From Verrucomicrobiales bacterium (lineage in GTDB: Bacteria > Verrucomicrobiota > Verrucomicrobiia > Limisphaerales > J093), in assembly GCA_015075445.1 (NCBI GenBank), contig JABTUJ010000030.1:62001-126000 (forward strand): DNA of 64,000 nucleotides, given 5' to 3'. The notes beneath the pieces were generated by a model. The model was not told the origin of the DNA. It saw only the letters and a program-made list of their open reading frames with translations, and searched no databases. Below are positions 1 to 9,010 of this stretch, piece by piece. Numbering within the stretch: position 1 is the first letter of the stretch; the number at the start of each line of letters is the position of its first letter. A program made the translations under genes and the position numbers.

Positions 1-772
1 ACAAGGCCAACACCGGCGCATGCAAAGCAATGTCCCGGTCTTTCGCCGCCATGCCACCCCCGCGATCGAAGGTGCGGATTAGCAACGGGCCCGCGAACGA
101 CAGCCAGTCCTGCACGCCCGCCTCCTGGACGGGGATTCCGTCGCGCGCCGCGTCGTGCTTCGGACGAACCCAATGGGCCAGCTCCTGGCGGAAATGGCGG
201 TCCGCCCACTGCCGCCGGTCCGCTTCAGCCACGAGGTCCGCCACCCCGTTGCGCGCCTCCTCACCGTCCACGAACTCCAGCCAGGCGCCCTCGCTCGCCG
301 CCGCTTCCTGCAGCGCCGCACCCAGTTCCTCCGGCAACGGATCCGGAGCGAACGGCTCACGGTTCGTGTGGCGTTGGGCGATGGCGTGAAAGAGCAGGAC
401 ATCCTCCGCGCCCGTGTCCGCCCGCAATCCCAGCCGGAACCGGGCCAGGAGACTCTTATCGTCCGGGTCCGGCAGCAGCTCGACCTCGTAGTGATGTCCG
501 AAGTACTCAGCGGCCACGCGCAAGTTGAACAGCGCCGCCCCGGCACTGAGGGTGAGCTCGCGATCGTAGGGGTCGATCACCCGGATGGCCCGCCGCCGGT
601 CCGCATGCACCTCGACGTCGGTGGCGTTGATGCGAAAGAGCCACGGCTGGGTATTGTGGTTCGAGGGTGCCAGCACGGCGTACGCCAGCAGAAACTCAAG
701 CTGATCGCTCGCATAGCTGTCTGCGGGGAATTCGTCGGCAACGACCTGCCAGGGGTCCAGAGGTGGCTTCAT
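1..772 (-). CDS. Acg-family FMN-binding nitroreductase-like protein, partial (C-terminus beyond left edge)
   Basis: The frame reads from ATG at 772 to the window edge without a stop (257 codons), so the C-terminus is missing. Residues about 31-45 carry the motif APSNHNTQPW, which is the signature of the Acg/nitroreductase group of FMN proteins; a second Acg-like feature is HTNREPF near residue 140. No signal peptide is visible. These proteins bind FMN and are thought to act as NAD(P)H-dependent reductases or flavin-storage proteins, but the substrate is unknown. The gene is divergent from the DUF1501 gene, with an 88-base gap that presumably holds both promoters. The start is the first ATG of the frame and puts the family motif at the usual distance from the N-terminus. 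Confidence 0.75.
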   Translation of the reverse strand, partial: MKPPLDPWQVVADEFPADSYASDQLEFLLAYAVLAPSNHNTQPWLFRINATDVEVHADRRRAIRVIDPYDRELTLSAGAALFNLRVAAEYFGHHYEVELLPDPDDKSLLARFRLGLRADTGAEDVLLFHAIAQRHTNREPFAPDPLPEELGAALQEAAASEGAWLEFVDGEEARNGVADLVAEADRRQWADRHFRQELAHWVRPKHDAARDGIPVQEAGVQDWLSFAGPLLIRTFDRGGGMAAKDRDIALHAPVLAL

Positions 773-860
773 GCTGCGAGTGTCGCACAACCGGCACCGC
801 CGCGCCAGCCGTTCTCCGCGCGAGCTTGCCATAGCGCCGCTTCTGGCGAAGATAGCGACC

Positions 861-2354
861 ATGAATCGCGTCTGTGTCGGTCCCGTCCCGGCCGTCGGCT
901 TGAGCCGACGCGCGTTCCTGCACCGGTTTGGACTCGGTCTCGGCGGCCTGGCCCTGGCCGATCTCCTTCCGGCCGCCGGATCCGGGGCGGCTGTCGAGCC
1001 TGTCGGCGCCGGCCAGGGAGGGCTGGTGGCGGCTCCCGATGGCGGCCTGCTCGGCGGCCAACTCCATCACCCTGCGCGGGCCAAACGCGTGATCTACCTG
1101 TTCATGGCGGGCGGGCCCTCGCAGCTTGAGACGTTCGACTACAAGCCGTTGCTGAACGAGCGCAACGGGCAGGAGTTGCCGGCGTCGGTGCGCATGGGAC
1201 AACGGCTGACTGGCATGTCTGGAAACCAGGCGTCGCTGCCGATGGCCGGGTCTGCCTTCAAGTTCAATCAGCACGGCCAGGCCGGAGCGTGGGTGAGCGA
1301 GCTGCTGCCGCACACGGCCGGGGTGGTGGACGATCTGTGCATCGTACGCTCGATGTACACCGAGGCGATCAACCACGACCCGGCCATCACCTTCCTCCAG
1401 ACCGGCTCGCAGCTCAGCGGCCGCCCGAGTATCGGCGCCTGGGTCCATTACGGCCTCGGCAGCGACAATGCCAACCTCCCGGCGTTCGTGGTGCTCATCA
1501 CGCCCGGCAAGGTGGACCAACCCCTCTACGCCCGGCTCTGGGGCAGCGGTTTCCTTCCTTCCGGGCATCAGGGCATCCAGTTCCGGTCGGGCCGGGAGGC
1601 GGTCCTCTACCTCTCGAATCCCGACGGCATCGCGCCCGCCTCCCGGCGCCTCTTGCTGGACCGCTTGCGCGAGCTCCACGAGCACGCCGCGGCGACGCTC
1701 GGCGACGCGGAAATCGACGCGCGCATCGGCCAGTACGAGATGGCCTACCGGATGCAGACCAGCGTGCCCGAGGTCATGGACGTTTCCACCGAACCGGACC
1801 CGGTCTTCGAACGTTACGGGCCCGATGCGCGGAAGCCGGGCTCGTTTGCCGCGAACTGCCTCCTCGCGCGGCGGTTGGCGGAGCGCGGCGTGAAGTTCAT
1901 CCAGCTTTACCACCAGGGCTGGGATCAGCATGGCAACCTGCCCAACGGCATCCGGGTGCAATGCCGCGAAACCGACCAGGCCTCGGCCGCGCTGGTCGCG
2001 GACCTCAAGGAACGCGGGCTGCTCGAGGACACGCTCGTGATCTGGGGCGGCGAGTTCGGTCGCACCAACTACTCGCAGGGCAAACTCACCGCCACCGACT
2101 ATGGTCGGGACCATCACCCGCGTTGCTTCTCGATCTGGATGGCGGGCGGCGGGGTGAAGCCCGGTCTGGTGTACGGCGCCACGGACGAGTTTGGCTACAA
2201 CGTGGCCGAGGACGGCGTGCATGTGCACGACTTCCAGGCCACCCTGCTGCATCTGCTCGGCGTGGATCACGAACGCCTGACGTATTTCTACCAGGGCCGC
2301 CGGTTCCGCCTCACCGACGTGCACGGCCGCGTCGTCCGCGCTCTCCTTACCTGA
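861..2354 (+). CDS. DUF1501 domain protein (secreted, sulfatase-like fold)
   Basis: 497 residues. The start at 861 is preferred over an upstream ATG (771) because it puts a Tat-like leader at the N-terminus: LSRRAFLHRFGLGLGGLALA, about residues 11-30. The mature part has the DUF1501 hallmarks: RVIYLFMAGGPSQLETFDYK near residue 75, a GWDQHGN motif in the middle and a C-terminal VIWGGEFGRT followed by GRDHHP. The family has an alkaline-phosphatase/sulfatase-like fold, is abundant in Planctomycetes and Verrucomicrobia, and is usually encoded beside a DUF1549/DUF1553 cytochrome-type protein. That partner is not next to it here. The enzymatic activity of DUF1501 is not established. It is probably exported, given the leader. 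Confidence 0.85.
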   Translation: MNRVCVGPVPAVGLSRRAFLHRFGLGLGGLALADLLPAAGSGAAVEPVGAGQGGLVAAPDGGLLGGQLHHPARAKRVIYLFMAGGPSQLETFDYKPLLNERNGQELPASVRMGQRLTGMSGNQASLPMAGSAFKFNQHGQAGAWVSELLPHTAGVVDDLCIVRSMYTEAINHDPAITFLQTGSQLSGRPSIGAWVHYGLGSDNANLPAFVVLITPGKVDQPLYARLWGSGFLPSGHQGIQFRSGREAVLYLSNPDGIAPASRRLLLDRLRELHEHAAATLGDAEIDARIGQYEMAYRMQTSVPEVMDVSTEPDPVFERYGPDARKPGSFAANCLLARRLAERGVKFIQLYHQGWDQHGNLPNGIRVQCRETDQASAALVADLKERGLLEDTLVIWGGEFGRTNYSQGKLTATDYGRDHHPRCFSIWMAGGGVKPGLVYGATDEFGYNVAEDGVHVHDFQATLLHLLGVDHERLTYFYQGRRFRLTDVHGRVVRALLT

Positions 2355-2731
2355 GCCCACGCACCGGGTGCGTCAGGGTTGCGACCCCGCCAATCGCCAG
2401 TGAGGCGAAGCTCCTCCTGCATTGAGGTTCGCCGATGTATGAACGGGTCGCGCAGTACGGCCGCGAACGCCAGGGATCCTGCGGGCGTTAACCTCACCCC
2501 GAACTGGACGAATCTCGTCGCCAGGGACAAGGTCGTGGCGTGTCCGTCTGCCCGGCTCGACAAGTCCATTCCCAAGACCGTCCTTGGCTACCAGGCCTAC
2601 AGTGGATGCGAAAGACCCGGGCCAGGAGCCTGTCTGACCCCGGGGAAGGGGCAGACGTCCGCGATGATTGACCGAAGCGAGTACCCGTTTTCAGCGATGA
2701 TTGTGTCCTGCACCCCCCTCGTCTTACCCCC
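2355..2731. other. Intergenic stretch with no convincing gene
   Basis: 377 bases between DUF1501 and the ferritin-like gene. Open frames exist on both strands but show no recognisable family, no clear ribosome binding site and overlapping, mutually exclusive readings, so no gene is called. At 2634-2641 the core CTGACCCC is followed by GGGG and then a mirrored GGGGCAGAC, a short GC-rich hairpin that resembles the ends of the Y1 transposase element described at 17389-18522. Confidence 0.5.
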
Positions 2732-4084
2732 ATGATCCACGTCCATCCCAATCTGCAGGAGGTCGAACAGGCCAGCGCCCTCCAGCGGCGCCTCTACCGG
2801 ACCATCCGCGAAACCCTCCGCGCCATGGCCGGACGCCTGACCGGTGTGGCAGGCTGGGAGGCCAAGAAACTCCTGGCCCACGACGTCTGGCTCGATGCCG
2901 AGCATGCGAACGGCATCCGCCAGCGCGTGCTCGAGCTGCGGTTTCCGCGCGTGGACGTCGAAGTCGACCTCGATCACGCCCTCCTGGCCGTACTCGACCA
3001 CTTGCCTTCGACCCAGTCGGATGCCGAGTTCCTCGCCGGCGTGTATCGCGTGGTCAAACCGGAGGTGTTGGCGGCCGTTGAGCGTTACCTGGAACAGAGC
3101 GATCCCCTGGACGACGCGCCCAGCCACCGCGGGCTGCGGTGGGTGCGTGACGAACTCCGCGAGCAACTCCAGCAGTTTGCCTCCCTCTGGGCCACCGTTC
3201 CCCCCGCGGAACAGGCCGCGGCGCAGCCCTGGGAAGACTGGGTGCGCGCCGCCCTGGCCGAGGCCGGGGGTGTCTTCGGTCAGGACTCCGGTCGGCCGCG
3301 GCTGTCCCGCCCCGGCTTCTCGGACCGGCCGCGGTACGAGATCCCGCCCGAGCCGCAACGCGATCCGCGTTGGCTTCCGGCCGTCACGCAAGTCCCCCCG
3401 CGTCCGCCCCGCACTCCCCAGGAACAGCAGATCTGGGTGGCGATTGACCACATGAACGAGATCTGGGCCAGTGAACTCGCCGGCGCTCTGATGTGGCATC
3501 ATCGCGGCCTGCCCTGGTCGCTGTATTACGACGCCGCGCGTTGGACCTACGACGAGATGCGGCACGCCATGATGGGCGAGCGGCGCCTCCTCGCCTACGG
3601 TTTCGACCCCGGCGTGGACGTGCCCATCGTCCCCGACCACTGGCGTGGCGTCGGCGGCCGCGGCGGCCTCGAAGCGATGCTCTTCGTCGTCCACGGTCTC
3701 GAACAAGGCGGTCCCCAATGGAAGGCGCAGTTGCGCTCCGAGCTCTGGCAGTTGGGCGATCCCTACAGCGCCCAGGACTGCGACTACGACTGGGCCGACG
3801 AATCCGGCCACATCCGCTACGGCCAGGAATGGATCCAAGCCCTGTATCCGGACGTGCCCAAGGCCCGTCTCATCGAGCGTACCCGCCAGGAAGTGGACGC
3901 CTGGAAGGAATGGATCGCCGAAAAACACCGCACCGGCCGGCACGGCTACGAGGCGTACCTCGAGCGGATCGAAACCAAGTGCTCCCAGATGCCGGTGCCA
4001 CCCCGCCCCGAGTTCTTCCGCCCACTCGGTTCCAGCGCCGCCACGGCTTCCTACGCAACACCCGACCCAACTCCTGCCTCATGA
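2732..4084 (+). CDS. Ferritin-like superfamily protein (putative diiron protein)
   Basis: 450 residues, cytoplasmic by appearance (no leader). The protein is helix-rich. Two segments carry spaced acid/His pairs typical of ferritin-like helices: DAEHANGIRQR near residue 55, and in the C-terminal half YDEMRHAMMGERR followed by DWADESGHIRYGQEW. The second pair (ExxH twice) could bind two metal ions. A proline-rich stretch around residues 190-230 separates the N-terminal and C-terminal helical parts. The stop overlaps the start of the DUF6807 gene as ATGA, so the two are probably translated together. The reaction is unknown; a radical or oxygen-dependent step on the same substrate as the neighbouring oxidoreductases is possible but is inference. 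Confidence 0.6.
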   Translation: MIHVHPNLQEVEQASALQRRLYRTIRETLRAMAGRLTGVAGWEAKKLLAHDVWLDAEHANGIRQRVLELRFPRVDVEVDLDHALLAVLDHLPSTQSDAEFLAGVYRVVKPEVLAAVERYLEQSDPLDDAPSHRGLRWVRDELREQLQQFASLWATVPPAEQAAAQPWEDWVRAALAEAGGVFGQDSGRPRLSRPGFSDRPRYEIPPEPQRDPRWLPAVTQVPPRPPRTPQEQQIWVAIDHMNEIWASELAGALMWHHRGLPWSLYYDAARWTYDEMRHAMMGERRLLAYGFDPGVDVPIVPDHWRGVGGRGGLEAMLFVVHGLEQGGPQWKAQLRSELWQLGDPYSAQDCDYDWADESGHIRYGQEWIQALYPDVPKARLIERTRQEVDAWKEWIAEKHRTGRHGYEAYLERIETKCSQMPVPPRPEFFRPLGSSAATASYATPDPTPAS

Positions 4085-5418
4085 AAGCCTCTGCTCCAAC
4101 CGTCCCCATGAATCTGTGGTGCGGGCGTCCCGCCTGCACATCCCCCGACTCCCGGTCCCTGAGCAGGGCCAGAGGGAACCGGACGTTTCCCCTGCTCGCC
4201 CTGGGCCTCGGCAGCCTCCTTCTGGCCCAAGCCGGTGACGCGCCAACCGAACCGACCGGTGTCCTGACGGACACCGAAGCCCCCGTCGCCCGGCGCGTCC
4301 GCCTGGATGATAAGCAGCTTGAAGCCGCGCGCGAAGGGCGCCTGGGCTGGCAATTCAAGCGGAACGGCGCGCCTGCTGGGTCCATTGTCCCGGTGCAGTG
4401 GGAAGCGGAAACCAATTCGGCCGAAGGAACCGTCGTCTGCCTCATGCCGGCGCATGCAGTGGACGTCGCACCTCCGGATTGGCGGCGGATGGAAAGCGCG
4501 TTTCCGAGCTGGGTCCGCGCCGTCCTGGATGCCGCCAGCGGTCAGGTGGACTTCTTCGAGCAGGACCGCCCCGTCTTGCGCTACAACTATCGCACCGTCG
4601 AACCGGGCGAGGTGCTCAGCCAGGTCGCGGAAGGCAACCGCCGCTACGCCCGGCCCCGCAGCAACTACCTCCACCCCCTTTATGGGCCCGATGGCGCCAT
4701 ACTCACGCGGGACTGGTCGCTCGATCATCCCCACCACCGCGGCATCTATTGGGCCTGGCCCGAGGTGGACTTTGGACAGGAACGGGGTGATCTGCATGCG
4801 CTGCAGCGCGTGTTCGCCCGCCCCACCGGCCGCGTCCATCTCGAGAGCGGTCCCGTGTTCGCGCAGGTGAAAGCCGAGAATCTCTGGCTCTGGGAAGACC
4901 GCGAACCCATCGTACGCGAAGAGGCGATCCTCCGTGCCTATCGAGCGACCCCCCGCGGCCGGGTCGTGGACCTGGTCTTCCGTTTCCACGCCCTCGCGGA
5001 CGGCGTGACCATCGCCCGCCGCGAGACCTCGCACTACGGCGGCTTGAACCTCCGCCTGGCCACGCCCCAGGAACAGCGCATCACCGTCCACACCGATGCC
5101 CCCGCCTCAGCGCCGCGCCGCGCCTGGTCCGACTTGAGCGGCGTCTTCGCGGGTACAGAAAGCTCCGGCCTGACCGTGCTCCAGCATCGCGACAACCCCG
5201 AGTACCCGGGCGACTGGGTGCAGTACCCGGAGCTGTCCTGGGTGCAACCGACCTTTCCCACGGCCGGCACCCGCTACCCGCTGAGCCGCGAGCGGCCGCT
5301 TGTCCTGCGTTTCCGCCTCTGGGTGCATCCTGGCGGTGCCATCGACCCCGCCTGGGCGGCGCAACTGTGGGACGCCTGGCACGCCCCGTCCTCCGCCTTG
5401 ATCCTTCCCCACGAATAA
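4081..5418 (+). CDS. DUF6807 ('PmoA'-family) secreted protein
   Basis: 445 residues. The C-terminal two thirds carry the DUF6807 signature: YLHPLYGPDG near residue 195, then LDHPHHRGIYWAWPEVDFG, then a late ETSHYGGLNLRL segment. The family was named after a supposed methane-monooxygenase subunit but is not one; it clusters with Gfo/Idh/MocA oxidoreductases and is thought to act on carbohydrate-like substrates. The start ATG overlaps the previous stop. Before the hydrophobic leader (TFPLLALGLGSLLLA, about residues 37-51) there is an odd extension, MNLWCGRPACTS, which is a translated REP palindrome (4108-4139). No other good start lies between the repeat and the leader. The Gfo/Idh/MocA gene follows after 35 bases. 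Confidence 0.8.
   Translation: MKASAPTVPMNLWCGRPACTSPDSRSLSRARGNRTFPLLALGLGSLLLAQAGDAPTEPTGVLTDTEAPVARRVRLDDKQLEAAREGRLGWQFKRNGAPAGSIVPVQWEAETNSAEGTVVCLMPAHAVDVAPPDWRRMESAFPSWVRAVLDAASGQVDFFEQDRPVLRYNYRTVEPGEVLSQVAEGNRRYARPRSNYLHPLYGPDGAILTRDWSLDHPHHRGIYWAWPEVDFGQERGDLHALQRVFARPTGRVHLESGPVFAQVKAENLWLWEDREPIVREEAILRAYRATPRGRVVDLVFRFHALADGVTIARRETSHYGGLNLRLATPQEQRITVHTDAPASAPRRAWSDLSGVFAGTESSGLTVLQHRDNPEYPGDWVQYPELSWVQPTFPTAGTRYPLSRERPLVLRFRLWVHPGGAIDPAWAAQLWDAWHAPSSALILPHE
4108..4139 (+). repeat. REP-like palindrome, family A, inside the 5' end of the DUF6807 gene
   Basis: Begins ATGAATCTGTGGTGCGGGCG and contains the inverted pair GCGGGCGTCCCGCCTGC. The same sequence with small changes occurs at 13726-13755 and 14433-14463 (same strand) and at 33760-33787 and 57900-57927 (opposite strand), so it is a dispersed element and not native coding sequence. 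Here it is read in frame as part of the N-terminus. Confidence 0.75.
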
Positions 5419-5453
5419 GCCATTCTCCGCCGTCAACTCACCGATTCAATCCC

Positions 5454-6809
5454 ATGGAACGTATGCAAACTCCGCTCCCTGAATCTTCCACCTCCCGCCG
5501 CGGCTTCCTGAAATCCGCCGCCAGCGCCACGCTCTTCGCCCCCATGCTGGTCCCGTCGTCCGTGGTGGGCGCCGACGGCCAGACCGCTCCCAACAGCCGG
5601 ATTCACGTGGGCTTGATCGGGTGTGGCGGCATGGGCCGCGCCAACCTCAACGCCTGCGGCGCCCATGCCGACGTCGCCGTCACCGCCGCCTGCGACGTCT
5701 GGAAAGGCCGCCGCGACTCGGTGGTGGCGCAGTACAAGGACACCTGCAAACCCTACGCCGACTACCGCGAGGTGCTCGCCGCCAAAGACGTCGATGCCGT
5801 CATCATCGCCTCGCCGCCCCACTGGCACGCCCTGCAGGCCATCGCCGCCTGTGAGGCCGGCAAGGACCTCTTCATCCAGAAGCCGATGACCCTCCACCTC
5901 GGCGAAAGCCTCGCCGTCCGCAACGCCGTTAAGCGACACAACCGCATCTCCCAGGTCGGCACCCAAATCCATGCCTCCGACAACTACCGGCGCGTCGTCG
6001 AGTTCCTCCGGGCCGGCCTCCTCGGCAAGGTCGGCGTGGCCCGCACCTTCAACGTCATGAACCAGGGCGTGTCCGGCGTCGGCCGGGCCACCGACCGCAC
6101 CGCGCCCCCCGGGATGGACTGGGATTTCTGGTGCGGACCCGCGTCCCTGACGCCCTACAACCCCATCCTCGCCGCCGATTCCTACAACCACTGCTCGTGG
6201 CTCGAGTACAGCGGCGGTTGGACGCCCGGCATGGCACCACACATCATCGACCTGCCCATCTGGGCCCTGGACCTCGGCTATCCGCTCAGCACCAGCGCGT
6301 CCGGCGGCCGGTTCATCATCCAGGATGATGGCGATGCCTACGACCATCACGAGGTGCTCTGGCGCTACCCCAACTGCACGCTCTCCTGGATGTCTTCCCT
6401 CACGAACAGCTACGACTTCCTCATGAAGTCGCAGGCCCCCGAACGCCGCCTCGGCATCTACTTCCACGGCACCAACGGCACCCTCTACGCCAACTACGGC
6501 ATGTACCGCATCCTGGCCGAAGGCTCGCTCATGGACGGCAAGGAACCGCCGCCGGCTTCCATCCCGCCTTCCCCCGGCCACGAACGCGAGTGGCTCGATT
6601 GCATCAAGTCGCGCCAGCAGCCGTCTTGCAGCGTCTTCTATCACGTCAAGGTGGACGTCCCCATCGTGCTCAGCCTGCTCTCCCTCAAGCTCGGCCGCTC
6701 GATCCAGTTCGACCCCGCCACCGAACAAATCGTGGGAGACCCCGCCGCCGCCCGGCAGGCCGTGCCCGAGTACCGCAGCCCGTGGAAGTTCCCGGCGCAG
6801 TACCTCTGA
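5454..6809 (+). CDS. Gfo/Idh/MocA-family NAD(P)-dependent oxidoreductase, secreted type
   Basis: 451 residues. A Tat-like leader is visible (TSRRGFLKSAASATLFAP, about residues 12-29), followed by the Rossmann motif IHVGLIGCGGMGRANL near residue 50 and the catalytic/sugar-binding region with FIQKPMTLHLGE near residue 143. In many family members this site reads EKP; here it is QKP, as is common in the exported Verrucomicrobia/Planctomycetes group. The family oxidises or reduces sugars, inositols and related compounds with NAD(P). The ATG at 5454 is chosen because it precedes the leader directly. It sits 35 bases after DUF6807 and 35 bases before the next oxidoreductase, which suggests one operon. 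Confidence 0.88.
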   Translation: MERMQTPLPESSTSRRGFLKSAASATLFAPMLVPSSVVGADGQTAPNSRIHVGLIGCGGMGRANLNACGAHADVAVTAACDVWKGRRDSVVAQYKDTCKPYADYREVLAAKDVDAVIIASPPHWHALQAIAACEAGKDLFIQKPMTLHLGESLAVRNAVKRHNRISQVGTQIHASDNYRRVVEFLRAGLLGKVGVARTFNVMNQGVSGVGRATDRTAPPGMDWDFWCGPASLTPYNPILAADSYNHCSWLEYSGGWTPGMAPHIIDLPIWALDLGYPLSTSASGGRFIIQDDGDAYDHHEVLWRYPNCTLSWMSSLTNSYDFLMKSQAPERRLGIYFHGTNGTLYANYGMYRILAEGSLMDGKEPPPASIPPSPGHEREWLDCIKSRQQPSCSVFYHVKVDVPIVLSLLSLKLGRSIQFDPATEQIVGDPAAARQAVPEYRSPWKFPAQYL

Positions 6810-6844
6810 GCGCGGTGCACCGGAACCGCCGTCCCCTTCGCCTC

Positions 6845-7948
6845 ATGGCCAGCAAAACCTTCGGCGTCCTCATTCACGGCGCCGGCTGGGTCAGTGCCCA
6901 GCACGCCGCCGCCTTCCGCCAGAACCCCGCCACCCGCGTGGTCGCCGTCTCCAGCCGTTCCCTCGCCAGTGCCCGGCGGCGGGTCGCCGAGGCCGGCCTC
7001 CAGGACGTGGCGTGTTTCGATGACCTCGACGCGGCCCTGCGCCATCCCGGCGTGGACATCGTCTCGATCTGCACGCCGCAACACCTGCATTGCGCCAACG
7101 TCCTCGCCGCCGCGCGCGCCGGTAAACACCTCGTCATCTAGAAACCCGTCGGCATCTCGCTCGCCGAGCTGCGGCGGATGCGGGATGCCGTGCGGGCCGC
7201 CGGCGTCCGCACCGTCGTCAGCTTCGTCCTCCGCTGGAACCCGCTGTTCCAGACCCTCAAGAGCCTGATCGCGGACGGCGCCCTCGGACGGGTGTACACG
7301 GTCGAGGCCGATTATCTGAGCCACAACGGAAGCTGGTGGTCCGGTTGGGGGGATACCTGCACGGTGAAGCAGGGGGTGAGCGCCATGCTCGTGGCCGGTT
7401 GCCACGCGGTGGATGCCGCCCGCTGGTTCGCCGCGCCGGGTCCCTTCGAGGCCGCCGATCCGGTCGAGGTCTACGCCGTCGCGGGCGGCTACCGCAAAGG
7501 CCGGCGCGACGCCTACGACCCGCTGCGGAACGCCTGGGTCAAGGATGTCCCGCCCATGGAGTACGACGGCCTCGAAATCGCCCTCGTCCGATTCGCCAAC
7601 GGCGTCCTGGGCAAGGTCTCCGTCAACTTCGACTGCGTCATGCCCTACCGCTTCCCCCTCCGCATCTTCGGTGACCGCGGCACCGTCATGGATCACCGGC
7701 TCTGGTCCCACAAGTTCCCCGGCCAGCGCGACTGGATCGAATTGCCCGCCATCTTGCCGGACTCCAGCGACGTCTCGCACCACCCGTTCCAGGCCCAGAT
7801 GGATCACTTCATCGCCTGCCTCCAGCAAGACATCGCCTCCCACTGCGACCTCGAAGACGCCCTCAAAACCCATGAGGTCGTCTTCGCCGCGCTGCGTTCC
7901 CAACGCACCCGCCGACCCGTCAGCCTGCCCCTGCTCGCGCCCGCCTGA
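6845..7948 (+). pseudogene. Gfo/Idh/MocA-family oxidoreductase interrupted by an in-frame TAG
   Basis: One continuous reading frame apart from TAG at 7139-7141. The N-terminal part begins MASKTFGVLIHGAGWVSAQH (Rossmann fold). The frame then runs through CTPQHLHCANVLAAARAGKH to HLVI, then the stop, then KPVGISLAELRRM and a normal C-terminal domain. In the family the residue at the stop is the Glu of the conserved EKP motif, so one change GAG to TAG explains it. No other damage is visible over 367 codons. It could therefore be a recent nonsense mutation or a base-call error. No leader is present, so unlike its upstream neighbour it would act in the cytoplasm. It lies between the other oxidoreductase and the URO-D-like gene in the same direction. 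Confidence 0.8.
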
Positions 7949-7980
7949 ACCGCCCGCCCCCGACCCTGTTCCCCTCCGGC

Positions 7981-9000
7981 ATGACCTCGAAACAGCTCGT
8001 GGCCGCCGCCCTGCGGGGCGAACCGACCCCGCGGGTCCCCACCGGCCCGCTCGCAGTCCATTTCTGCGCCCGTCTGGCGGGACACTCCCTGCGCCGCTAC
8101 AGCACCGAGGCCGCGGTGCTCGCCGAATCCGTCATCCGCTACTACGAACGGTTCCGACCCGATGCCATCTGGCTGTCGGCCGACACCTGGGTGAACGCCG
8201 AGGCCATGGGTGCCCGCGTGGGCGCCACGGACGATCACCAGCCGCTCGGTGGCCTGGGGGAACCCGTGGTGCGCACGGCCGCCGACCTCGACCGCATCCC
8301 CCCGCCCGACGTAACCCGCCAAGGCCGCTACCCGCTCATGCTCGAGGCCCTCGACCGCATCGTGGACGCCCTGGGTCGGGAGGTTTTCATCGTGGCGTGC
8401 TTCGACCAATACCCCTTCGCGCTCGCCGCGGCCTTGATGGGGGTGAACGAGCTCATGCTCCGCGTCCACGACGATCCCCCGTTCGTGCAGGCCCTCATGG
8501 CACGCGCCGCCGATTACGCCCTGGCCTATGGGCGGGCCCAGGCACAGCTAGGTCCGGACCTCCTCAGCGGTGGCGATTCGCCCGCAGGCTTGATCAGCCC
8601 GGCCACCTACCGGGCCCTCGCCCTGCCCGCCGAGCAACAACTCATCGCGGCCTTGAAAGCCGCCACCGGCAAACCCGTCTCCCTCCACATCTGCGGCAAC
8701 GCCACCGCGCTGCTCCCCGCCATGGCCAGCTCCGGCGCCGATGTCCTTGAGTTGGATCACCTCGTGGACCTCGCCACCGCTTGCCGGACGGTCGGCCCGG
8801 AGATCGGGCTTTGGGGCAATGTGGACCCGGTGGGAATTCTCAGCCGCGGGTCACCCGACACGGTGCGGGCGGCCGCCCGTTCCGTGCTTGCCACGGTCCG
8901 CGCGGCCGGTCACCGCCGGTTCGTGCTCAGCTCCGGTTGCACGCTCGCCGTGGAGACCCCCGCGGCGAACCTCGACGCCTTGCTGCACGCCGCGGGCTGA
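7981..9000 (+). CDS. Uroporphyrinogen decarboxylase (URO-D) family protein, methyltransferase-like subgroup
   Basis: 339 residues. The frame starts at ATG 7981, 32 bases after the oxidoreductase. Features of the URO-D fold are visible: an N-terminal VPTGPLAVHFCARLAGHS segment, a central HICGNATALLPAMASSGADV (the His/Cys region used for zinc in MtaA/CmuA-type enzymes) and a C-terminal SSGCTLAVETPAANLDALL. The MtaA/CmuA/URO-D superfamily includes haem biosynthesis enzymes and corrinoid methyltransferases. In bacterial sugar or methoxy-compound clusters such as this one the second role is more likely than haem synthesis, since there are no other haem genes nearby. The true substrate cannot be read from the sequence. 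Confidence 0.8.
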   Translation: MTSKQLVAAALRGEPTPRVPTGPLAVHFCARLAGHSLRRYSTEAAVLAESVIRYYERFRPDAIWLSADTWVNAEAMGARVGATDDHQPLGGLGEPVVRTAADLDRIPPPDVTRQGRYPLMLEALDRIVDALGREVFIVACFDQYPFALAAALMGVNELMLRVHDDPPFVQALMARAADYALAYGRAQAQLGPDLLSGGDSPAGLISPATYRALALPAEQQLIAALKAATGKPVSLHICGNATALLPAMASSGADVLELDHLVDLATACRTVGPEIGLWGNVDPVGILSRGSPDTVRAAARSVLATVRAAGHRRFVLSSGCTLAVETPAANLDALLHAAG

Positions 9001-9010
9001 ACCCGTGGTT

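Noticed and set aside
696..2360. Long open frame antisense to DUF1501
   Set aside because: Shadow of the GC-rich coding frame; it has no family motif and its composition follows the other strand.
2288..2735. Overlapping small frames in the gap after DUF1501
   Set aside because: Mutually exclusive readings on both strands and no recognisable product.
7139..7141. Recoding of TAG (pyrrolysine) or read-through
   Set aside because: Only one such codon, located at a Glu-specific site; no recoding element or Pyl genes are visible.
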